64,000 bases of DNA from Perkinsus olseni (lineage: Eukaryota > Perkinsozoa > Perkinsida > Perkinsidae), in NCBI GenBank assembly GCA_013115135.1, contig JABANP010000092.1, positions 62,001-126,000 on the forward strand, written 5' to 3'. Position numbers and translations under genes: made by a program. Positions 34,180 through 44,100 of the stretch are shown here, piece by piece (position 1 is the stretch's first letter; every line of letters begins with the position of its first letter). Below the pieces are notes generated by a model. It worked only from the letters and a program-made list of their open reading frames with translations. It did no database searches and was not told the DNA's origin.

Positions 34180-37100
34180 TCAGTCCACTCGGACACGTAT
34201 CGCGACTGCCTGTCGATCCTTCTTCAGTCCAGAGACGATGATGGATTCTTCTTCTTGTTGTCCTTGAGTGTTGACAGCAGCAATGGCGGTATAACGCTGT
34301 ACCCCCGGTAGTGTGAGGTGGGTGATGGTCCTCCTACCATCAGCCATATTCCAAATATCAATATTACCAGACGTCATTAACACCAACACACCAAACCTTC
34401 TACTAAAGGCGATGCCACTTATCACATCAGCCGACGATTGACGATCATCATAGTCGCCGATCTTCGCCTTACGACGCCACTCCCCATCACCATCAACTTC
34501 CAATAGATATAAAGAATTATCAGGAGTGGATACAGCCAAACTCCCTTCTCTAATATATGCTACTTTCACGACCGCAACCGGTAGCTTCCAAGATTCGGCA
34601 GTAACGCAACTGAGCAAGCGGTCGGTGCCATTAGCGACCATCACGTTCTTGCCGATACTCAGAACATCACTCGGGCTGCGTACTGGACAAGGCAACCGAG
34701 GCCAGAAAGAAATGCCATCAGTTGCTACAGCTGAACCGTTGTTAGAAAAATCCAAACCAATAGGGGTGAAGAACGGCGGAAAACCGGCCGAGCTTCCTCC
34801 GGCCGATGCAGCCTTGAAAACCGGGCCTGGCAGATCCGTACCGGTGGGAACATCAGCGCACACCAGAGCCCACCAGATAAATCTGAGAAAAACGAATCCG
34901 TCAAAGGCAGCAGGCAGACGATGAACTCACCCAACAGTCCACACGGCAGAAATAATCGCTGAGACCTGCTTGTAGATCGACCACGGACGAAGACGATAAT
35001 GGGTGATGTTCTTAGGGCGATCAGGGTGAGGGTACTCACAAGGCTTCAGGATGACCTTCGGGCTGTCCACGCAACTGGAAAAGGAAGCTTAGTCTAGGAA
35101 GGGGAGGCGACTATCATCTCACCGGCTGGACTTGCCCTTGCCAGCCTTCTGCTCTTTCTCAAATTCCTCGACATTTTCACCAAATTCATCAACCTGTTCT
35201 CGAACAATACTAGGATCAGTTACCTATCGCCGTTGAGGAAATGCAAGTGATGCAAGTGATGCAAGTGATGAGACTCACCCCCTTGAAGCAGGACTCTTGC
35301 CAACGATCCTCTGGAGCCGGCCGTTGTCCGTAATGTGCCTCCACCCACTCACCTGAGTGCTCCACTGTCACCACAAAAAGCCAACTTTTGCGAACTCACC
35401 AATTTTGCTGTGGCGGATCGACGCCCCTCGACCTTCTTCCATCAAGGCTAACTGCGAGTCCTTTCTGAGGGAGCAAAAGTCCCCACACCATCAACAGAAC
35501 GATACCGCTACTTGTTTTCTGCCGGCTTCTTCTCGGCGGAAGAAAAACTGTCCTGGTCAGTAGGGTTCAACGCCGAGCATATTTCTTTATCCTCTTTTTC
35601 GACCAGGTCATCGTCCAAACGCTCCACTTCGCATCGGCACTCAGGAGGGCAATAATCGTCGTTCCTCTCGAAGTCCCACTCGTAGTCGCTAGGCCTCCTA
35701 CTTCCCTGAGTCCACAAGAAAACTGAATCTAGCCTGAATCTGCCACTAGCCTGTATTGACTCAATGCCAAGAGGAAGCGAACTACTCACCGAGTGAACCA
35801 CAGGAGAGTTCTACTGAGGATCCTAACGCCGGCAAACAGCCGGGAGTGTCGGGAGTTTTCAAACATCAAGATGAGGAACAGGCCACTTGTCCGCCCCCCG
35901 GCCCGGCAGCGCACTTACGTCGATTCCCCCTTCCGTCATCTCGTGGCGAACAAAACCGTGGAACGGATTTTCATGCAGGAGAATATCTAACGCACGCAGA
36001 AGGATACGCGTACAGATATACAGCCATTGAAGAGCCCACCCGACGTCATCCGGACGATATTGAACTTGCCAGGCAAGACCTCAGTGGCCTCCAACCCTTG
36101 CAGGACCAGATAGTGATACCAGAGGCAGTGCAAGGCGATGGACGCTAGGGCTGTGTCTTCACCTAAACAGCAAAGGCGAGAACTCACGGGAGCGTTCTCT
36201 GATGCACTCGATAACTACGGAAATCCAAAACGGCACGAAAATGACTGAGGAAGTGGCATAGTGGCTGCCTCATCTTTCCAAAATCTGCATGGGGAATTCT
36301 TTCCCGACTGTATACCTCCCTCGAACTTCGAAGCCTCGTGAGCCGTTGCAACGATAAACTTCCTCCTCACTGAGAAGTCCTCACCATTAACCGGATCCCC
36401 TCTCCCTCACCTATGGACGTCTGTCCGGCATAGTCCAGAGTGGCAGCAGCTGCTGCAGATAGAGGTGTCAGATAGGCCAGGACCAGCATGACGATGAGCT
36501 CGTTGTAGCTCTCGAAAGTAAGATTCATCCTCAGATGAAGCATCGCCGCGGTCGCGATGACGACAACGAACGCCCAGGCAGCCCAGACCTCACGGTCTCC
36601 CATCATAGTAGACCTGCCAGATGAACCGTTAAGGAAATGCAAGATACGACAAGAGTGCAAGATGCTCCTCACCCTAGCGCGAAATCGGCGAACGTCAATA
36701 GCATCTGGTTGTTGGCCAAGACCATGAACACACGGGCGCACGGTGGGGTGAGTGTGGCGGTATATCTTGAAAAAAAACTCGTTTGTTCAACTCACGATGG
36801 GGATTAAAATGTGACATCTCTTAGCTCTGTATCCGCCCTGGTTGCCGAGTTACGTGCGGGAGGGTTAGACGCATTGAAAAACGCCGAAAAACGCGAGATA
36901 TACAGCCGAGAGTGGTTCAACGGGAATGTTTTTTGTGAACCACTGCTCCCACAGAAATAGAAGTGCTGGGCTATCATAATCTGCTTCCGTAGTTTATCCG
37001 TCAATCCCGATTCGTATGACCCCGGCTATTCCCTGCAAAGAGCGATTCTGTTTTCTTTGTGCTCACCAGCACAACAGGAAGGGAGTTCCCGTTACCAGGC

Positions 37101-40100
37101 CGTCTGTGCTTGCTAAAGTGAAGCTGGTGTGGGGGGGAGGAGGCTCTTGGGATGCTGGCGCTGGAAAACTCCCCTAGCCAGATCTGTTCGGCATGCGATA
37201 TAGGCCTCGGAACCGACCCGAACAAGTACATAAAAGAGTGGGTTCGCGAAGGAGTGCGGACTCGTCAGTCACAGACTAGAGGCCCTAAAAACGGTACCAA
37301 GGGAGAGGTGCCAATGGATTGGCGGTTTTTGGCTTTCTGCGGAGGAGAGAAGGGCAAGGATTGTTTCTTCTGCTCGAATATGGGTGCGAAGAACACAAAT
37401 GCCAACAGGAGACGCGGTAAATCTGGTAGGCCTGCGAAAGTCGCTTCCAGTGAGAGTAAAGGCAAGGCGGAGGGCTCGCGGCTTGGGCAAGAGTTGGGGA
37501 GTAGCTCTAGTAGTAGCTCAACCTGCACACAGCCAGTGCTCCTACTTGTGAACAAGGACGTTCTTGGAGCTACCAGTGCTGCCGGGTCTGACGAAGTCAT
37601 TGAGTTCTCACAGCTCAGTGCTTCAGTGAAACATGCTCTACTGGTTGAGACATCCCAGAAGGAGAATCTGGCAGGTCAGGTAAGCACTGGGTGTGCTTCC
37701 GCATACCGCAAGCAGCTGGGTCAGCCTAAGGGGAAGGAACTGACTATGCCAAAACTTCATGGCAAGCCAGTGACATACCAGCAGGTCTTCTCGAAGCAGT
37801 CGAAGCCTCGGCTGACAATTGGCCTGGACTTTCTCAATCGTATTCAAACGACGGCGACTATATCTAATAGGGCGCTTGAGAGGATACGACAGCTTCTGCA
37901 CAGCGAGCTCACCTCAGTAGCAACAGTACCGTCGAAGAACGACTTGCAAGAAGATCGCGCCACGATGAAGGCTGACTGGAGGACTATGGAAATTGAAGGG
38001 GGTATCGTAGCTATGAGCAAGTCCCCTGTAGATGCTCTGAAGGACAAATATGGCTCTGGCTGCATTATACGCCTATCTGGTGATAGCGGCGGAGGCTTCT
38101 TCAAGTTGCTTGCAGCCCCTGTCAATGCAATATATTTCACACCACGGAAAATCTGATACCCATGCGCCATACCTTCTCTGCATAGGTGATGTTCCTGAAA
38201 AGCGGGAGCCCATGGCTAAGATCTGCTCGGAGCTCCGAGCCGTTTTTGAGCACTACCGGATCATTCTGAGCGGTGATATAAAGTGGCTGCAAGTAATGCT
38301 TGGTCTCACCACTACTGGCTGCCCATACTGCGTGAGCTCCGGAAGATCTGAGTCCCATCGGATGGTCTACGAAGAAGCGGGACCTCTGAGAACTACTGCC
38401 AAGTCTAAGGAGCTGGCAGTGGCCAACAAGGGGCGGGTCAAAGCTCATATACAAGGCCAGAGGTTCGAGCCGCTGTATCAATTTGAAGGTTCGCCGTACT
38501 TGGCAGTTGCTTGCCCTGTCCTTCACTTAGGAATGAATCTCGTCAAAGCGTTACTAGGGAGATATGCAAAAACTCACGAGGCCCGCCAGAAGATTCAGAA
38601 GTTTCTTAGGGACAACTATGGAGTTGCACCGTCCTTGCCCACCCTCGTCGTCAACCCTAGACCGTAAGTTTATACAGTCCCTATCCCTCACCGGGAAGGA
38701 CTGTGCTACACTGGCAACTAGAATCGCTGGGCAATCCGGCGCAGAAGCTCTGTGGGAGTCGGCAGGTTACGATGCCGAAGCGGCGACTATCATCAGGCTC
38801 TGGGGCGAGGTCCGCCATCTGGTTTACTCGGAGCATAGCACCGACGGTGAAGAGGACGGAGGGAATTGGATTGATCAAGTAGAGGGGTATCTCAGGGACA
38901 TGTCGAGAGCCGTGGCTGAGCTGGGCCTCCCAGTAACCCTGAGTCTGCATGTCACCTTGCATCACTTGCTCGATAGCCTGGAGGCTCTGGATCAAGCTGG
39001 CGTTGCTGCTTGGTCCGTGACCGAAGAAAGTGTCGAATCCCTCCATGGCGTGATCAACCGAGAGTCCAGCGTGAGCATGGTGAAGTGCATGACGACCTCA
39101 GATGCCATCAAGCATCTTGGAGTTACATACAACTCAAAGCGGCAACTGGGAAAGCCGACCAAAGGGTCACAGGTCTCCCCCAGGCCTCGTCGATCATGCG
39201 CAAAGTATAGAGATGCCCTTTCTTCCAGTAGTAGTTCCTCATCGTAATTATTTCCATCATAATTGACGTTTTTGAAGTTCAACTGGTTGCGTTATGTTGA
39301 CTGGAAGTATCGAGTGAGACCCTCCCGCACGTAACTCGGCAACCAGGGCGGATACAGAGCTAAGAGATGTCACATTTTAATCCCCATCGTGAGTTGAACA
39401 AACGAGTTTTTTTTCAAGATATACCGCCACACTCACCCCACCGTGCGGGCGTAGGCGTCGTAGCCTTGCCAGGATTTTTGCAGACGCTGGAAGAGCGAGA
39501 AATGCGACACAGTATACCTGAGGATCGATCCGGTACCGCAGAGCCTCGAGCCAGTGAGCCCCTCACTTATCATCCTCTGCGTGGTCCATCATACCGTTCT
39601 TCCCAACATCTCGGGCGTCCTTCCGACTCGACCCCTCGTGGGCAGTCCGTCGCTGTGATAGTCGCCGGACGACCGGGATACGAAAAATCGATTTTATTGG
39701 GTTGCACTCGAACCTCTGATAGGAAGAACAGAATGCAAGGTTGGAGTACCCCACTCCCCACGTCCCAACGACAGCAGCCCGGCCCAGCCTAGGCTTCTCG
39801 TCACGATCTCAGCAGCACAAGACATGGTCTAGCTTTGACACAGCCAAGACGACAGGGAGAAGGCACCCGCGACAGGAGCAACTAATGGACTCGGGGCCTC
39901 AACTCTTCGCCGCATCAACAAGACAGCCACAGGAGAATCTTCCCCCTCACTCACCTCGATGGTGTCAGCGGCATTGGCGATGTCAGAGGTCTTCGGTAGA
40001 GGAAGCCTGACGAGTGTGACGATGGTCTACTCGAAAGGGACGTGGCCACCGATCTCGACCCTACCGGAGCCATCGTGTGAGCAGCTTGACTTCGAGGGAC

Positions 40101-40700
40101 TGGGCAACGATGGAGGCGTGAAGGGCGAAGCAGACAGATAGTAAAAGAAGTACAGTACTGGCAGCCAAGTTGAGAATCCTGAGGAATAAAAATAGACGAC
40201 TGCAGGGATAGAACCCACGCCCTTCTAATTGGAAGAGCGACGGCGTAACCAACTAGACTGGTCAGACGGTACTCACCAGATGAACCATAGCCACGACGGG
40301 ACTTCCTTCGGTTGAGGTATATCAGGTGGTATCATACCACAATAAATAGAGTGAACACTCACAGCAAGAGCCACCGAGTTGACAGTAAGGTACGTGTCCA
40401 TCCTGGAGATAGTCAGGCCAAAAAGATCTCTCAAATCCTCACGATACAAATCAATCTGGAAGAACGCCTCAACCCGCGCCTCAGCGACAGCGTTGACGCC
40501 CCTGAGCACCACTGTAGTACTCAGAAGGAATGCGGCTAACCTGCCTGGTCAATTCTCATATCCTGAACTTGATGGACCGCCCATTGCCTCAGCGTTTGAT
40601 CCAATACGAAGGCTGCCTTGTTATAAGAGAACAGCGCCCCTGCTGTGGAGCCGGCCAAAGAAGCGACCCCCGCGACTGTTGCTGCAGCTGCGGTTGCCAT
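34180..40700 (-). CDS. Array copy 2: multi-pass membrane protein, exon split by a transposon
   Basis: Same exon plan as copy 1. The start codon is at 40700, followed by VAGVAALAGSTAGALFSYNK. The 3' exon is open from WWALVCADVPTGTDLPGPVF through the propeller-like tail (AFSRRFGVLVLMTSGNIDIW) to a stop at 34180. A 2,707-bp transposon sits inside the exon reading RLQKSWQGYDAYAR / VFMVLANNQMLLTF. Without splicing of the element, translation stops within five codons. With the splice sites present in its inverted repeats, the frame would be kept with 14 extra residues. Judged intact only if that splicing occurs. Regulation is unknown; the upstream AT-rich flank is shared with copy 1. Confidence 0.62.
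36739..36865 (+). repeat. Left terminal inverted repeat, 127 bp
   Basis: Identical to the reverse complement of 39319-39445; the match ends at GGGAGGGT. It contains the donor-like GGG/GTGAGT 9 bp from its outer end. On the other strand it contains TTTTTTTTCAAG, an acceptor-like site ending 27 bp from the outer end. Confidence 0.95.
37016..39247 (+). pseudogene. Transposase, RAG1/Transib-like, frameshifted
   Basis: Three frames together give about 740 aa. The N-terminal frame (37016) has a zinc-type motif CKERFCFLCAHQH and shifts at a G7 run near 37130. The frame from 37152 has CSAC and CFFC pairs and ends with the first acidic block CIIRLSGDSGGGFFKL. A shift near 38150 (AAAA) leads to the second block ILSGDIKWLQVMLGL then CPYC. 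A shift near 38660 leads to VTEESVESLHGVIN, the probable third acidic block. The order D - GD...CxxC - E-x-E, the spacing and the total length match RAG1/Transib transposases as I know them. A distant superfamily such as KDZ is not excluded. The frameshifts mean inactive, or assembly indels. Confidence 0.6.
39319..39445 (-). repeat. Right terminal inverted repeat, 127 bp
   Basis: Perfect inverse of the left repeat. Read from the host gene (minus strand), it supplies the donor-like GGG/GTGAGT immediately after the interrupted exon half. Confidence 0.95.
40198..40263 (-). other. tRNA-like sequence in intron 2 of array copy 2
   Basis: Counterpart of 33212-33277. It has a slightly better D-arm (TCTAGTTGGTTACG), suggesting that copy 1 has decayed further. 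The acceptor still does not pair. Confidence 0.45.
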
Positions 40701-41160
40701 GATAATCTATTATACAAATTAAAAACAATCTTACATGCAGATCATTACAAAAATATCAGACCAATTATTATAAGTAGTAAATTATCAATTAGCAATGATT
40801 TGACCTTTTCTTGATGATCTTCATTCGAGATTGTTCCAATACGATTCAATAATGATGTAAAAATAATTATCAAATCGTATCAAAACAGTCTTTACTGGAG
40901 ATGATACGTCCCAAGCCGCCGCCATCGTCAACGCAACAATCAACATTTATCAGATTCGAAACTGGACACTAACAAGAAGGAGGAGAGATAGACAACGGTC
41001 CACCATCATTGGTGTTGAACGGGTGGGACCGCTGTCTTGCCCAGAGAACGGGGCATTACTAAAGTTTAATAGAAAATCTACGATCCCAATCACAAGGGAC
41101 ATCGTGGGTTAGAGTATCTCAGCTTGACCATGGAAAGATACGGAATAAGTTCTTACGTAC

Positions 41161-44100
41161 TCAGTCCACTCGGACACGTATCGCCACCGCCTGCCGATCC
41201 TTCGTCAGTCCAGAGACGACGATGGAATCTTCTTGTTGTCCTTGAGTGTTGATAGCAGCAATGGCGGTATAGCGTTGTACCTCCGGTAGTGTGAGATGGG
41301 TGATGGTCCTCCTACCATCAGCCATATTCCAAATATCAATATTACCAGACGTCATTAATACCAACACGCCGTACCTTCTACTAAAGGCGATGCCACTTAT
41401 CACATCAACAGCCGACGATCGATCATCATAGTCGCCGATCTTCGCCTTACGACGCCACTCCCCATCACCATCAACTTCCAATAGATATAAAGAATTATCA
41501 GGAGTGGACACAGCCAAACTCCCTTCTCTAATATATGCTACTTTCACGACCGCAACCGGCATCGCCAACTCCGACCCCTCGCTGTAGCCCACCAATCGGT
41601 CGTCATTAGAAGCCACCATCAAAGAACCATTCACATACTCGATATCCGAGATGTCCTTCCCGAAATCCTCAACCCGACCAGCCTCTTGCGGCGGCCAAAC
41701 TCCGACAGAATCCGCGTAGACGACAGACTGAGGCGATTCGCCAGTCGCCGTCATGCCAACAGGCACGAAGAAAGCTCCCGTCCCGCTGGAAATCGGTGTG
41801 GTACTCTCGACAGACGCCCGGATGTCATTGCCGGTGGGGATGTTGAGGAGGTCGAGGACGCACCAAATGACACTGAGAATATACACAACGAAATAAACTG
41901 GCGGTAGAGCCCGCTCGGCCGAACACTTCGATCTACCCAGTAAGAGGACCCGGTTCGAACCCCAGGCCTAACATTTTTCCGTCATTTCTCTCCGTAGGGA
42001 TTCCCAATGCGCTGAGACAGAGTGATTCCGCTTCGGACGAGAAGAAATTATTCTACACGCGCAGAGTTGTAACTCTGGGACCTCTCACAAATGTCGACCA
42101 AGTCGAGTAAATTCCAAACAACGGTTCGGAACTTGTGTTCACCGGGGGCGCTTCGCCAGATAGATTCGCCCAAAAACTCACCCGACGGTCCAAGCCAATA
42201 CCACAACAGTGGAAGCCTGCTTATAAATCGACCATGGTCGTAGAGAGTAGTGCTGGAAGTCCAATGGGGCACGCTGATGATGATGACGGTGACGCCGCGG
42301 TTTGCCATCCGCATTCGGAAGAGGAGGGCGTATCTTCCGAACTCGTGGAGGTCACGCATGAAGATCCGGTCGATTCCGAAGAACACTTAGTAGAACTCCG
42401 CGACCTGACAACATCAAAATTCTCCGTCTCTCCGGAGAGAGACCAACCCTACCTCAAACTATCTTCCTTTTTCAGAAAACCAACATGAAGCTCCTCCACC
42501 GACTTCTCCAAGTTCCGCAAAGCATTCTCGAGGTCCTCTACAGATCTTCGGGGTCGTGAGGGACGACGAGTCAACGTCGTCGTACTAGCCGTTGACACTG
42601 TGTCGCTCTGAAAAAAACTTTTCTACTGACTTCTTCTTCCGATAAAATTGAGCCGGTCGCTCGACTATCATGTGCTCACTCCGATTCGCTATTTTGGCGA
42701 GAAAGTCCAGAAAAAAATATAAAAATTTCTGTTCGGAATACTGAAATGAATATTTATTATAGAAAAAAATAAATATTTATCGAAATTTTTGGAAATTTTA
42801 CTATAATTTTTAATAATATAGGAAAAAAAAATATTTATCGAAATTTTTTTCACTTTCATTGAATTTATCACAAAACAGCGCCCTACACGAAGAGCAGAAA
42901 AAATTCCACCAGAATTTCCCCTCAAAACTAAGTGAATTTTTACCCAAAACCATTACGACCGACCCTTTTCTTCTTACCAAGGATCTCTTGAGGACAGGTC
43001 GCCATCTGATGTCTCCAGTCACACTGTTAACGTAATAGTCCACCTCCGAGTCATTACCACCTACACTAAGAACAATCAAAGAAATTCGATGCTCGCCCTT
43101 CCGAGAACACCGATGACAACCACTCGTCTGGTCTCCACGTTAGAGACGGCATCCGTAACTCAGTCAAGCCAGACACCCGGGTTCGATCCCCGCACCCTGC
43201 AATATTACCCGAGCAGTCTGTCGCCATCCGAACCCAGTCCTGAGGTGTAGATTCTCCCTCTTCCGCCGCGACCGAAGATGACGAGGACGAAGACGACTCC
43301 TCCGAACCCTTTCCCTTCGTGCTTCGCTCCGCCCCCGAAGACATGTGAAAATCGCTCCTGGCAATCGAACAGGTCAGGAACTGCAACCACCCGAAAAAGT
43401 GTATTGAGAATTCATCACAGAATGATCATCCCACGGGTAGCAAGCTGTCATGTCCCAATTCCGTCAAGTTAGAAATAGCATTCGATTCAGTGAACTGTGG
43501 GGATTCGAAAAATAACCTATATCGAGTTTATAATACTAGCTGTGATTTTATCGACCATTATGATCGTAGAGTTTCATCGTATAATTTAGAAATCACTAAT
43601 TACGTTAATCTGACTCAATCCGGGTCTGTGTTAACTTAATACTGGGTTTGGCTTACCATCCGAGATAACGCGCACAATTTCTGGGAAGTAACAGAGCAAC
43701 TGTCTTTCAGTACTCAAAGACAAATCTTACTCAGGCTGTTATTTCTGTCAATCCAAACCTCCACCCGTCCCAAAAACAGTACCGTATTTTCTCGAAATCT
43801 TTCTTCAAGTCTGACAATTTGCTCTGCTGCATCGCCGACAACTTGCCACCCGAACCATCATTCTCAGCCGCGAATATCTTTTCCAATTCCCGTTCCTCAT
43901 CTTCGCACTTTTCCTTCAAAATTTCCTCTGGCGGGGAGTCCTTCGTGAGGTTGCTCGTCCCCCAGAGAAAATCCCCAGGATTTTTGGTCTGCAAGAAAAA
44001 CAAATAATCCACCATTCTGTCCAGCTTCGCTCCGCCTTTTTTACGTCAATTCCGAGATCGTGCAGCTCATCCTTCACAAAGTGTTGCATCGAGTTGTCGC

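Larger units (their letters stand above)
36739..39445 (+). mobile_element. DNA transposon, RAG1/Transib-like, 2,707 bp, inserted in a coding exon
   Basis: The termini are perfect 127-bp inverted repeats starting CACGGTGGGGTGAGTGTGG. The target duplication is CGGGCG (36733-36738 and 39446-39451), confirmed by the empty site in array copy 1 (ACACGGGCGTAGGCG near 32479). It encodes a transposase on the plus strand, opposite to the host gene. Identical inverted repeats imply a recent insertion. The CACxxTG terminus and GC-rich short duplication recall Transib elements (CACWRTG ends, 5-bp duplications); if the ends are taken asymmetrically by one base, the duplication would be 5 bp. Confidence 0.92.
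29727..41160. repeat. Tandem duplication of the membrane-protein gene plus its 5' flank
   Basis: Units 29727-34179 and 34180-41160 align along nearly their whole length, including about 440 bp of AT-rich sequence upstream of the start codons (33721-34179 and 40704-41160). The second unit is longer because of the 2.7-kb transposon. One internal block does not align (31303-31663 versus 35727-35922). The 3' end of copy 3 begins exactly where the second unit's upstream flank ends. Confidence 0.8.

Noticed and set aside
36804..37231. Small minus-strand ORFs inside the transposon
   Set aside because: They lie in the inverted repeat or antisense to the transposase N-terminus and have no independent support.
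38664..38677. GTAAGTTTATACAG in the transposase looks like a complete intron
   Set aside because: At 14 bp it is far too short to splice; the change of frame there is better read as an indel.
41908..41980. Candidate tRNA gene with T-arm CCCGGTTCGAACCCC
   Set aside because: No 5' acceptor strand pairs with GGCCTAA and no anticodon arm could be folded; treated as a tRNA-like fragment.
43160..43200. Candidate tRNA gene with T-arm CCCGGGTTCGATCCCCG
   Set aside because: No matching acceptor strand upstream; same reasoning as at 41908.
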